A stretch of DNA of 30,146 bases, taken from Bremia lactucae (taxonomy: Eukaryota > Oomycota > Peronosporomycetes > Peronosporales > Peronosporaceae). The stretch spans positions 21,316 to 51,461 of the forward strand of contig NW_027152207.1 in NCBI RefSeq assembly GCF_004359215.1, in the 5' to 3' direction. The notes beneath the pieces are model-generated. The model was not told the origin of the DNA and ran no database searches. It saw only the letters and a program-made list of their open reading frames with translations. Both the position numbers and the translations under genes were made by a program. Below are positions 17,463 to 27,271 of the stretch, one piece after another (within the stretch, counting starts at the first letter, position 1; each line of letters opens with the position of its first letter).

Positions 17463-17926
17463 TTACGTGTAGTGAAATTTCACTACGCGTTTTATAACTG
17501 TTATCGATGCGCCTGTCGCTAGACGCACCGTCATCCTCGTTGGAGGGATGTCGCGCTCATCATATTTGAGCCTACGACCCTCTCGTGACTGGCGACGAAT
17601 AAAGTTATTCGACGCTCTGCAGTCCACTAGGGCTCTGAGTGACAAATCATTTGTCACTTTCAACTTCAAGTTGATGAGGGATACCTCATCACCAGGTGCA
17701 GAGACACATAATGATTGTGTGTCTGGAGAAACTTTAGTCAAAAGATTTGCAAATTCTCTTGAGGTTGCTGGATCAGTAGGGCGTTGCGCCCCTACTGACC
17801 CCGACCGTTTTTCGGCGGTCCGTTTTGCTGTTGCGATTTCGCAACAACGTCGGACCCGCGACCGCTGCCCTTTTTAACATTCGGTCCATAGTTACGTTCA
17901 GTACCTCTCGGTACTGGGCGTGGAGC
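17463..17926 (-). pseudogene. A2 gag-pol junction and aspartic protease
   Basis: The segment opens at 17926 with APRPVPRGTERNYGPNVKKG, the basic tail that follows the gag zinc knuckle, and a TAG near 17800. The frame 17741-17463 carries SLCVSAPGDEVSLINLKLKV, then the protease site ALVDCRASNNFIRR, where the catalytic Asp is present but the Gly of the DxGA motif is Arg, and then MTVRLATGASITVIKRVVKF. The first codon, GCT at 17926, continues directly from the flipped gag ending at GGA 19134-19136. Confidence 0.85.
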
Positions 17927-18111
17927 AAGACAAGAAGAACCTAATTATGTTAATACAGTTCTTAAGTTATCATCTTTAAAGCAAGTGTCTTAGAGAGAGT
18001 ATTCCTCTGCACGTACTAGTGTACGTGAAGTGACGTGAGGCACCACTCTCTCTGAAGCAGTGCGAAGTGGACTAGTACTGAAGCAGTACAAGTCAGTATT
18101 GCCCCGTTACA
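17927..18111 (+). repeat. 3' half of the A2 5' LTR, flipped
   Basis: It is homologous to the last ~185 bp of the family 1 LTR: CTCTGCACGTACTAGTGTAC, the palindrome at 18070-18094 and the end GCCCCGTTACA. Its complement, the first ~250 bp, lies at 19137-19389 in the opposite orientation. The two pieces abut in LTR coordinates, so a single LTR was cut and one side inverted. Confidence 0.85.
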
Positions 18112-18113
18112 CC

Positions 18114-18130
18114 TGGAAGCACTTTGTAGT
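18114..18130 (+). other. Primer binding site of A2 (in flipped block)
   Basis: TGGAAGCACTTTGTAGT starts two bases after the LTR end. It is similar to the family 2 site TGGTAGCACTCGTAGT, consistent with a shared tRNA primer. Confidence 0.6.
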
Positions 18131-18166
18131 CCGTTCAAGAACACAGTTCCATCATCTAGCAAGGAC

Positions 18167-19136
18167 ATGTTGGAAGATAGTGGAACTACGCATCACGTTT
18201 CCCCTGAAAGCAACTCCTTTTTAAGTGACATAGAAAGGAGTGCGGCTGAACGAATGAGTTCGACCGTAGGAAACGATGCAATCTTGGCATTGCTGTCCAA
18301 CTTAGCCAGAGATGCCCTCCATTCAACCATCGCCAAGTTCATACAACATGAACTTGACGAGATGAAGAAAAAAGTAGCCTTGTTGAATCAGCAAGGCTCT
18401 CAACAGGCGGAACTGTTAAGGTTACAACAGGTACAGACCCCTGTACCTGGGATGACGCGTTTGCGTCATCCCGAAGCTTTAAAGTTTGACATCTCTAAGT
18501 GTAGGGGAATCGAAGAAGACTCCCTCTTGAGATGGTTTGTTGTGTTGGACGATGCCATGAGGGCACGTCACATTGTCGACGAGCAAATGCAAGTCCCATT
18601 CACTCAATCAAATTTGGCAGGTCGTGTTAAAACTTGGGCATTGGGCCTTAAGTTGCGCGACCCAAATGTCTTTGGGTAGCTTGAGGCTTCTAAAGCCCGG
18701 CTCAAATGACGTTTAAACTACCTAGGGCTGAGTTCTGAGCTCGATCAGAAATTCTGAAACTCAAGCAAGGCAAGCTTGATGTTCACGCTTATGCCCAGCA
18801 CATACGACTCTTAGCGAGTTGTATCACAAACAACCCAGTTCATGAACACACGTTGATTACGGTGTTCATGCAAGTACTTACGGAAGTCCCACCTGATCCA
18901 CTTGGAACTGGATACGCTTAAAGAAGCAATATCCGTTGTGGAACAGGAGTACTAGCTTGAGACAGGCATAGGCTAGTTCGTCATCATATCGTCCTCGGAG
19001 ACGACAAGAACTGGGAGGTCGATAACCTATAAATCTCTCTTATGTCGAAAGCGAGAAGCGTCGCCCTCCGAACAACAAGCGATTGCAGAAATGCAATCAC
19101 TGTCAAAAGTTAGGACACTACGCTCATGAGTGTGGA
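18167..19136 (+). pseudogene. Family 1 gag of A2, flipped
   Basis: The start ATG at 18167 gives MLEDSGTTHHVSPESNSFLS. The N-terminal helix region (LALLSNLARDALHSTIAKFI, QHELDEMKKKVALL) leads into the capsid-type core: HPEALKFDISKCRGIEEDSL, VPFTQSNLAGRVKTWALGLK. Stops at 18677 and after, plus shifts, break the second half, where ITNNPVHEHTLITVFMQ is still visible. The nucleocapsid CCHC knuckle CNHCQKLGHYAHEC is intact (Cys 19092 and 19101, His 19116, Cys 19131). It ends at GGA 19136 and continues on the other strand at 17926. Confidence 0.88.
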
Positions 19137-19389
19137 TCTACTTAATTTCAACTTAAATATAAACTAATTTAAAACATGTGCTAAAAGTTTATCTGTCTTT
19201 CTCTTGCGCGCGTCCAGCCCTTACTGGACCGCGGAGAAAGTAGATATAATGGTCTATATCAACCAATGTAAAGCTTTAAGAAATATTAATATGTAATGTA
19301 TTATTCTTCAAATATTAACTACCTTTTAGATAGTATAGTAATTAACAACCTGTAAGTGTAAATTACATGTAATGATACACCTCGTTACA
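19137..19389 (-). repeat. 5' half of the A2 5' LTR
   Basis: Read on the minus strand it begins TGTAACGAGG at 19389 and follows the family 1 LTR for about 250 bp to AAGTTGAAATTAAGTAGA, where homology stops at gag. It is the outer half of the LTR whose inner half is flipped at 17927-18111. Confidence 0.87.
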
Positions 19390-19394
19390 CATAT
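19390..19394. repeat. Right target-site duplication of A2 (CATAT)
   Basis: An exact copy of 11367-11371, immediately outside the LTR end at 19389. Confidence 0.85.
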
Positions 19395-20507
19395 ACTTTA
19401 TGCTTGACACGATTTGTACGTCGTGTCAAACTTCAATTTCAGGATGCAGTACTGGCGGTTATACCATCAACATTACATTCTGCTGCTCATTGTGTACAAA
19501 AGAGAATCTATTTGAGATTCTGACGCATTTTGTATATTCATTATATACCGATATTGCTCTCAGTTCAGATAAGCTTCATAGTCACCAATATGCCTCAAAA
19601 TGGTACTATATCTATTTTGCAACTCGCAAGAAATCTTATAGAATGGATTTATTGGTAACTTTGCATTTAACTTTGAATACTTCTCTGTCAGGCAAGTGTA
19701 TTGCCAGTTGCTCCGTTGAAAAAGTATTTTTGTAACACAGAAACCCGTCGTTTTTTCTGAGTGGCTATTTACCATGCATTTAATAATCTGGTGTCATTCA
19801 AATCCCGGCTTGACGTGTCGTCGTCTTGTAAAGGCTTCCGAAATGTTTCATGCTTACTAAATGCTCGACCTTCTGGTGCCAACTCTCACGTCTTCACAAT
19901 TTTCTTGAATTTGACTTGTTCACACTGCTGAATTGGATAATCGCTACACAAAAGCTTCATGCCATGGAGAATGCATGCAAGAATTTCACTGGGAGCCCAA
20001 GTGGAAACAAGCACAGCCTGGTTGATTGTGCGCATCTATCGCATTTGCAACGCCGTCGTGTTTACAGCTTAAGGCCGTTATAACCTCTTCCGTAGAATCA
20101 AACACAACTGTACCGATTTTTGATCTAAATTGTTATCGCCGTCACCGTTTGTATAATCTAAAGAGATCCTTGTGCAATAGGTACGAAATCTTAAGCCTGT
20201 CAGTTGCATCAGACTGTAGGCAAGTTAACCTTTTTTGGTTTATGATCACATAAATTATTAGTAAGTAGCCATTCATTTACAAATACTACTTAACAATGCG
20301 TATGATTAATTCCCACGCCGAATAGGAAACCTGGTAGGCTGCACTCAGAAAGATGATATCAGTCTGCGTTAGCATCAAAGCTAAAAACAAATCTCATGCC
20401 CGCTGCAATCTAATCGATTTGAAGCACGCAGCCCAACAACTTACGCATGCTAAAATAGTGCGAGTGTGCCTGGTAACCCGTTATTGGTGACAGATATGTT
20501 AAGGCGT
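19395..20507. other. Unassigned region between A2 and B2
   Basis: 1.1 kb without a gene I can identify. Minus-strand stretches such as YSKLNAKLPINPFYKI (in the 71-codon frame 19775-19560) and TEEVITALSCKHDGVA look faintly protein-like but are broken by stops, and I could not match them to a transposase or host family. A 9-bp inverted repeat TTGACACGA/TCGTGTCAA is at 19404-19429. It may be an old transposon or gene relic. Confidence 0.4.
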
Positions 20508-20993
20508 TGTAATGGGGCACTTATCGGTTAAGGAACCATTGTTGTGGTGCATTTACTTTATGGGTAAATACCCTTTTATATATTTTTAGATTAGATATTT
20601 ACTAAAATCCCATTTATTATTGGTAACAAATGTGCCAGGCCCTAGTTTAATAAATCTGGCGATAGAAATCTATTTTAAATTAGCCACAGTAAGATTTAAG
20701 ATTTAAATTAGTAAACAAAGTTCAGTTCCCCTTTCGATCCTAAAGCGTCTCGTGCCTTCCTAAGGCTTGTGCATTGATCTGTGAGACATAGAAGCCTCTC
20801 TGAGGTACATACTCTCGGGCACTAGTTGCCAATTGGTTCTACAAAATCCTGAATCCCTTGAGCTAAGATTCACTAAGCTCTGAAAGCTTGTACGGCTCCT
20901 TGAGTTGTTAAACCCATTAGTTCTATTGAATAAAGAGACAATTTGAGTCTATAAGTCATCTTCTGACTTAAGGAGCGAGGTAGCTCCGCTACA
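20508..20993 (+). repeat. 5' LTR of B2 (486 bp)
   Basis: TGTAATGGGGC to GCTCCGCTACA, the family 2 LTR. The preceding five bases are GGCGT, but the partner duplication is not available because the 3' end is lost. Confidence 0.92.
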
Positions 20994-20995
20994 CC

Positions 20996-21012
20996 TGGTA
21001 GCACTCTTAGTC
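20996..21012 (+). other. Primer binding site of B2
   Basis: TGGTAGCACTCTTAGTC, two bases after the LTR, one base different from that of B1. Confidence 0.65.
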
Positions 21013-21042
21013 AATCTACGCCTGATCTTCATCTGACTAAGC

Positions 21043-22110
21043 TTTAAAACGTTTCTAGAACTCTCAGATGTGCAACGCACAGCGTATGACAAGCTCAAAA
21101 CTTTGTTTGGGCTTGAGCATATTGAGTTTATTATGTCCCAGGACCCAGAGGTTCTGCATGCAAGGCTTGAAGCCTTTATGCATACAACTCCTCCCTGGTC
21201 GGAAAGGTTCAGGATCACCTAGCGGCATCTATGTCAACTCAATACATCTCTGTACCTGATTCAGAGCCTAAAGTTCGCCCTCTAGTTGTAAATGTGAAGA
21301 CATTTGAGGTTAAAGAGGGAGACCCTCCCCCCCGTTTTTGGATTAAGCAGATGAAGATATCCATTGACTCCTCCTTATTCTTAACAGAATGACAAAAGGT
21401 GGCCATGGCCATTTCCAGGCTCGAAAGTAGAGCCATGGAATGGGCACTCACGTGCAGCACGTCCATAAACGACGCTTTTTCTGCATGGAATTCGCTAAAA
21501 CAGCAAATGACCAGTATGTTTGCACCGCCTGGCCAGATTTTTCGCATGTGATCACGGCTGATAGTGACCAGACAGGGTAAACGAACCCTATGGGACTATG
21601 TCCAGGAGTTGAGAACTCTCATGCATCTATGCATCATTATGACCCAGTGCAAGAAAAGATCTTCGTCACAATATTTATGGAGGGTCTCAATGAGGGCGTT
21701 GCCCGGACAATTTCTTTTGATCCCATCCTGCAACTTTCGAAGAGGCACATGCCGTAGCGCTACGCGCTGAGCTTGACTTTAAATCTGCTCTTGTTAGCAG
21801 CCTGTTTAGCGCACAAGCTCTTCGATCACATGCATACCGTCGAATAGACCGTGATTCATGGATCTAACCCTCGTTAAGGAAGAAAAAGAGACACTTCAAG
21901 CTGTGGAGCAGCATAAAAGCATAAGTAGATGTTATATGTGCGGAAGCACGAAACATTACGTCCGGCCTGCCCCCTACGCAATACGCGTAAAGCCCGAAAG
22001 AGCACCAATTCCGACCAATACCAGAAATCTGGTACGGTTCGGGAAAACGTCGATACGTAGTAGGTGCGTGGTGCCCTACTCAGGAAGACCTTGGCTCTGT
22101 TGAGCATTTA
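21043..22110 (+). pseudogene. Family 2 gag of B2
   Basis: Homologous to B1 gag throughout, but the start ATG is lost by a small deletion before ELSDVQRTAYDKL. Frames change at least five times. A C-rich tract at about 21324-21331 (CTCCCCCCC) is one of the shift points. The zinc knuckle CYMCGSTKH is followed by a one-base deletion, which pushes the last Cys (RPAC) out of frame. Confidence 0.8.
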
Positions 22111-22194
22111 GGAGGTGAGAGTAACTAGGACCTAGCCCCAATTTGCTCGGTGCGTAATGGCACGGGGCGTGATTGCAAGCCTGGCTTGTAAGTC

Positions 22195-22640
22195 GCTCAG
22201 GTGACTGTAAAGGGCTTTGATAAGCCTTGGTCAATTTTAATTGGCTCAGGAGCGTCTTGCAATCATGATCGACGCCTTTCCCTTGAGGGAAAACAACAAT
22301 ATGTTGAGGAGCTTAAAGCGCAAAAAAGCGGTACGATCACTATTCGCTTGGCGACTGGGACTCGTGTCACTGTTTTTTTAAAGTTCCTTTGAGCTTAGGT
22401 ATTAAGTTTCTAGACTTTGACAGTTAAAATGTTGTCTCGTCCTTGGTTAAATTTGAAGATATGATCTCATCCTTGATATGGCCTGGCTTGAACGTTATGA
22501 GCAATGGATCAATTATAGGTCTAAGACTTTAGGCGCCATGCGCCATGTTCCTAGCAAAATTTTGGAGAGTCATGAGCCCATCTTTGCTAGGCAACAAAAG
22601 TGCTATTGGCACGGATCACTGACTAAATCAGTCAGTGTTT
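22195..22640 (+). pseudogene. Family 2 protease of B2, catalytic Asp lost
   Basis: VTVKGFDKPWSILIGSGASC in frame from 22201: the catalytic Asp of DSGAS is Gly (GGC at 22243-22245, GAC in B1). It then reads ATGTRVTVFLKF-stop and resumes with ILDMAWLERYEQ at 22478. The point change alone would inactivate the protease. Confidence 0.8.
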
Positions 22641-23470
22641 TAGACGCTGAAATTTCTGAGTTAATAAACTCCAATGTTAAAAACATTAATTTTGAGCCTG
22701 ACTCAGAAGAAAGAAGTAAAACGATAAGTACTTCGACGATTGACAATCGCTGTAATAACGATTCACTAAATGCTGGAAGCCTAAGGTCGAGTCATCAAGG
22801 GTGTAATATCCCTGAGATATGTGGAGTGGCACGTCTAAGTCCACCGAGTGTGGTCGGCCTAGGTGGCACCATACTGAGTGTTAGAAGTTATACTATTGGC
22901 GGTCGACGAGGGCGTTTCAGTCAAACCTTTATAATGCACGTGATCTGACACGGAAACTGTTACTGGACAAGGAAGTGGATTTTCCCAACTCCTTGTCGGT
23001 TGTCGGATTAGACACCAGCTCTGGTATAGATCCAATACAGGCTAAACAAATTGCAGACGTGAATGTCCCGGCTTCTAAGATGCGTATTGTATTGTCTCTA
23101 CTACACGACAGGGGAGTCGCAAAGCGCCTATACCCTCACAAAGCGATACGAGTGAGCAATTGCATACGCTTGTAAATGGTGTAATCGGTTGCATCAAGGG
23201 AGAAGTTAGCCTTGCGGTAATATCTTAATTACATGCTATTTTAGAGCTAGACGAAATGTCTATCGATGAGTGCGGCCGAGCCTTAAACGCTAGCAACTTA
23301 TCTGAAATGGTGGTCATTCGAACAACGATGGAGTTAAAATTATCGTCACCTCTGGACAAAGCTGTCCTGTAAGGCACAAAAGCTGCGCTTAGTGCGCGAA
23401 GTGGATCATCGATTCTTAAAGATCCTACGAATCTATTTTATTACTTGATCATGGAATACCAAGATGTGGT
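22641..23470 (+). pseudogene. Protease-RT spacer of B2 pol
   Basis: The open stretch 22478-22948 continues into the spacer (GVARLSPPSVVGLGGTIL), followed by DVNVPASKMRIVL near 23060 and VMVVIR-type sequence. It aligns with the B1 spacer. No domain recognised. Confidence 0.6.
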
Positions 23471-24530
23471 AGTACCAATCCACCATCTGTTTTCCAGATT
23501 GAGGTGTCCGTCCTATAATTGACTTGGTTCCTGGGATCAAATACTGTGTCACGCGACAGTGGCCTTTACTAAAGGAACAGTGTGACATTATTGACGATTT
23601 CTTTCGTGCTGAGCAGACGATTTATCCGTCATTATTAAGTGTACAATTTTATTTTTGGAACCTAATGTATATGAAGGTAAGGAAGGATTCGTATTGCATA
23701 AAGGCTCTTCACCTTGCATCCAGAGCCTCTGGTCGACGGGTCACGAAACTGGAATGGTGCGAGAGAACATATCTTCCCATTCGACACCGAGATTTTGTGT
23801 CAAAAAAACAACTAATAAATGGCGCATTGTACATGCTTATAAAAAGCATAATGCTGCTACTACACCAGCAAAAAAAAACTTTCTAGAAGGGATGTTCTTT
23901 AGAACAATATGGCGGGATGTGCATTGTACAATGCACTTGACTTAGTCAATGTTTATTACCAACTGCTCAAGCGAGCTAGCGATGTCCCACTTACAGCGGT
24001 TAAAACCCCAAGCGGCATGCTATGGGAGATGTTTTTAATGCCACAAGAATTTTTCAACGCCCCGGCAACATTTAATCGTCTATGACGCAACTGTTCCACC
24101 CTCATCGAGGAAATTAACCCACTTATATTATTGACATATATGTCCTCAGTCATGCGAAACAGGGCCATACGGATGCGGAAAACCACATAGAGCGTTTGCG
24201 AGCAGTGCGAGCGTATGCGCACAAATAAATTTTATGCCAATGTATTTAAATGCATTTTAGCGCAAAAGAAATTCCCTTCTTAGGATTTTTAACTGGGAAA
24301 CGAGGCCTCAAAACGTATCCTGCTCGGGTAAAGGACATAATAGATTCGCCGGTTTCTAAGAGCAAAAAGGATTTGCGTAAGTGGTTGGGTCCCGCGAATT
24401 ATTTGCACAAATATAGCAAAAACTACGCTGATATGGCTAGGCTTTATGTAATCTCCTTAAAGGATACGGATTGGAGCTGGACTAGCATGATGCATAATGC
24501 TTTTCAAGCAGTTTAAGTCTATCCATGTCC
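23471..24530 (+). pseudogene. Family 2 reverse transcriptase of B2
   Basis: Entry motif LVPGIKYCVTRQWPLLKEQC (23529) and DFFRAEQT. An insertion of about 100 bp with no RT similarity lies at roughly 23620-23740 before ETGMVRENISSHSTPRFC. Then IVHAYKKHNAATTPA, the motif A region around 23935, VKTPSGMLWEMFLMPQ and the active-site region at about 24115, where QTYFDD has decayed to HLYY-stop. The connection continues as FLTGKRGLKTYPARVKD and RKWLGPANYLHKYSKNYADM. Confidence 0.8.
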
Positions 24531-24960
24531 CGATTCTGGCACTGCCAAAATCAATTAACCTTTTCGTGTCGTCTGTGACGCGTCGGATTTTACCATTGGC
24601 AGTGCTCTGTTACAAACAGATGATGATGGGCGCAAACGTGTAATTGCATTCGAGTCAAGATAGCTTAAATTTGTGGAATAGAACTACCCACTTCATGAAA
24701 ATGAGTTACTCGCAATGAAGTATGCATTTGTCAATTTCAAAATTCATCTGCTCGGCTCTAAGCCTTTTGTGATATATACAGATCACGCTTCATTACGCAC
24801 GGCGACTTAGCCGCCCTATCTCTCACAGAGAATGGCTGGATGCCCTTCCTTTTTTGCCGAATACAATTCAGATGTGAAGTATAAGCCTCAAAGCAGGATG
24901 CTTTGGCCGATGCGTCATCACACAGGGTGGATTATGAGCTCTCTCATTTAACGAATATAG
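24531..24960 (+). pseudogene. Family 2 RNase H of B2
   Basis: VVCDASDF is present with substitutions, then VIAFESR-stop, LLAMKYAFVNFKIHLLGSKP, IYTDHASLRTAT and the end of the ALSRRVDYE type. At least four stops or shifts. Confidence 0.75.
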
Positions 24961-25039
24961 TGTCGCCTAAAAGTAAATTAATACGTTTGGCTTACGCCTA
25001 GGATGAACAGTGTGTAGCTCTGCTACGAGCTCTAAAGAG

Positions 25040-26250
25040 CACTGAATCAGGCTCGAATTGTCGGCACGTTTTCGTGCAAGATTACATCGATTTTCTATAG
25101 ATAAAAACCTGTTGCTTTATTGCACGGGCGCCGCGGATATTCCGCGCGTCGTTGTTCCTCATGATAAGGATATATAGTACCGAACTCTCTTTGAGGTGTC
25201 CTTGGTGGTCATCTCGGTGAAGATATGACCTACGGCTATGTAAGCCAAATTTATTGGTGGTTCAAGCTTTACAAATGGGTCAGCCCATACGTTCGCTTAT
25301 GCGAAACTTGCCAACGGGTTAAACCCTCGGCTCATGCTGCTGGACCACTGGCAAGCCTGCCCGTATACACAGGATGTTGGGAGTCCAATAGTATGAATTT
25401 TGTTTTCGGCCCACCGTAAGATTCGGCCGGTAACATCCGCATAGTGGTTTTTGTTGACCGATTGAGCAAAGTGGCTCACTAAGCGGCTGCGCTGGATACC
25501 ATTATGGTGAAGGTACAGCAAGGCTGTTCATCGTTCGCGTGTTTCGACAACACGGTTTGTCTCTGGCTTTTGTCTCCGATTGAGACCCCCCCCCCCATTT
25601 CACGGCTAAATTCTGGAAATCAATTTTCCAAGTGTTTGGACCACGATTGGACATGTCCACCGTGGACCATCCGCAGACCGATGGTCAAACTGAACGTGCC
25701 GATTGCGTCATTGAAGACGTTTTACGCTATGTGTGTACTCAGATACTAAAGCGCTAGAGCTCAATGTTCCCAGTGGTATGATTTGCGTTAAATGGCGCTG
25801 TCCATGCCTCTACAGGCTATATTCTGTTCTATGTCAACGGTCTAACCCACCCACGCCTTCCTGTAACGATGCCACTGCGTGGCTTAGGGCTTGGTGGGGG
25901 AGAATTAGCCGATAGGCTTGCTGATATCAGCCCTGTTACCATTCGTAAATAAGTAAGCGAGTTTCTCGCGACGCGATTTTGTGTCTTAAGACATGTTAGT
26001 GACGCGATGGCTGAAAGGCGAGACAAACGAAGAGAACAATCGGATGCCAAAGGCAGAAGCTGTATTTATTCTTATGCGTTCGGAGACCGAGTTATATTAA
26101 ACGCCAACTAATTTGGTTTACGCGGTCTTCAAGTCAAATTGCGCCCGCGCTTGATAGGGCCATTTACGGACGTGGCCAAAAACGGCCTAGCTTATACGCT
26201 AAACCTTCCAAGCAAGCTGCGTACCTACCCAGTGCTCTACGTCGGCGCGC
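25040..26250 (+). pseudogene. Family 2 integrase of B2
   Basis: Zinc-binding region: YGYVSQIYWWFKLYKWVSPY then RLCETCQRVKPSAHA. The core opens MNFVFGPP with the first catalytic Asp changed to Asn, then VVFVDRLSKVAH. Unlike B1, the middle of the core is present, but an 11-C tract at 25586-25596 replaces the DRDPR codons of the second Asp motif. The Glu motif TDGQTERAD is readable near 25680, and RPRLIGPFTDVAKNGLAYTL begins the C-terminal module at 26139. Confidence 0.82.
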
Positions 26251-26505
26251 TTAAGCCATACCGGAACCCTTCCCACGTTGACTTGGAAACGCTTGGGCCA
26301 GAAACGACGGCCGTGCCACAGACTGCTGCGTCCGCTTTAGGATGATCAGCGGACCCTCTAAACGAGGTTGCCGACGTTCCAGCATCGAAAGACGATTTTT
26401 AACCACCTCAAAAGGGCCCTCAATCCGAACAAAGCCCTCGCGAAGAAGAAGCACCTCATGCTTGAAAGCATCAAATGCTTCCACCGAGATATTGTCCCCT
26501 CCCAC
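26251..26505 (-). CDS. Antisense coiled-coil ORF of family 2, copy B2
   Basis: An 84-codon frame with SVEAFDAFKHEVLLLREGFV and VVKNRLSMLERRQPRLEG, matching B1 9155-9433 position by position with the heptad Leu/Val kept. The sense strand here has stops, while the antisense stays open. That may be chance over such a short distance. Confidence 0.38.
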   Translation of the reverse strand: MGGDNISVEAFDAFKHEVLLLREGFVRIEGPFEVVKNRLSMLERRQPRLEGPLIILKRTQQSVARPSFLAQAFPSQRGKGSGMA

Positions 26506-26730
26506 CTAGCTCGATCCGCAAGAGAACCTTCAGTTTCACGCAAAGAAACTTTTCAAGTGACGCCGTTGCAAGGACCACTAGTGAAGTGGCTGGGGTACCC
26601 CTCTTCTGAAAACCCTTCGGAGTTTGAGGTACCTCTTTGGCAGGTTTGCTCGTACGCCGTCGACGTTTTTGAGCGCCAAGCTCAGTGTCAACCTTGCGTC
26701 AAAAGACGCTTCCCACCACCAAAAATGAAA
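26251..26730 (+). pseudogene. Linker and chromodomain of B2 pol
   Basis: The linker reads NPSHVDLETLGPETTAVPQT and PASKDDF. The chromodomain is in the same orientation as pol: PLVKWLGYPSSENPSEFEVP, then AVDVFERQAQCQP, ending before 26735. The aromatic Trp of the SWEFE motif is Ser (PSEFE). This copy gives the ancestral order linker-chromodomain-acc2 against which the B1 inversion is recognised. Confidence 0.78.
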
Positions 26731-26734
26731 TAGG

Positions 26735-27270
26735 TGGATCTAAAGCTTCAGTGTGGCTCCGATCCATATTTGCACCGTCAACGAAGCACTGAAATATTGG
26801 CTAGGCCTATTCTCGTTTTGCGGCATAAACGCCGAACTTAACTGGCGTTTAGCCAAAAGCTTGGCAAAGTCGAAGCGAAGCTTCCGTTCGAAACTAACAT
26901 CAGCCACGTCCGTAGACTCTCTAAAATATCCTAAGATATATTGCGGAGGCGACGATCCCGATGGATCCAGCTCTCAAACGAAGCGTCATTTTCGCTTTTT
27001 AAATCATTTGGAAACAAAACGATCGGAATTTCCCTCATTGGGGTCACCGTAGCCCGACGGACCTGATCGCGCAAACGCGTAAGATACTGACCTCGAGTCA
27101 TTACCTCGGGCGTAAGGTATCGCTCATGAAGAGCGTCGCGAGCTCCTCCAGCGTCTCACCGTGGGTCCGGAGGTCCAGATGGTTAAACTGTGACCCGTGA
27201 TCTTTTTGAGACGCTCTTCTACACTAAGTGGAGTGATTCGGTAGTCACTGTGATCTTTTGCTTTCGCTAT
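26735..27270 (-). pseudogene. Accessory gene acc2 of B2 (antisense, N-terminus cut off)
   Basis: Reading from about 27265 down, after frameshift correction by eye: KDHSDYRITPLSVEERLKK, GHSLTIWTSG, ELATLFMSDT/LHERYLTP, then MTRGQYLTRLRDQVRRATVT, REIPIVLFPND, SFESWIHRDRRLRNIS and the C-terminal SAFMPQNENRPSQYFSAS. Both halves that are apart in B1 are contiguous here and lie on the strand opposite to pol. The sequence ends at the A3 boundary, so the acidic N-terminus is lost. Confidence 0.62.
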
Positions 27271-27271
27271 T

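Larger units (their letters stand above)
11372..19389 (-). mobile_element. Family 1 element, copy A2, with internally flipped blocks
   Basis: One 8.0-kb minus-strand insertion flanked by CATAT on both sides. In gene order, from right to left, it holds the first half of the 5' LTR (-), second half of the LTR plus gag (+, flipped), protease and spacer (-) interrupted by mitochondrial fragments, a 50-bp pre-RT block (+, flipped), the RT N-terminal half (+, flipped), RT active site to RNase H, integrase, linker and chromodomain (-), antisense accessory gene (+), polypurine tract and 3' LTR (-). Apart from the flips, order and spacing are those of a complete element. Confidence 0.9.
20508..27270 (+). 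mobile_element. Family 2 Ty3/gypsy element, copy B2 (3' end lost)
   Basis: Same order as B1: LTR, primer site, gag, protease, spacer, RT, RNase H, integrase, linker, chromodomain, antisense acc2. It breaks off in acc2 at about 27270, where family 1 sequence A3 begins, so no 3' LTR is present. Chromodomain and accessory gene keep the ancestral orientation. More decayed than B1 in reading frames but with less missing sequence in integrase. Confidence 0.9.

Noticed and set aside
17927..19389. A separate nested plus-strand family 1 element with its own LTR and gag
   Set aside because: The LTR halves abut in LTR coordinates and gag continues exactly into the minus-strand protease segment. One element with an inverted block explains everything with fewer assumptions.
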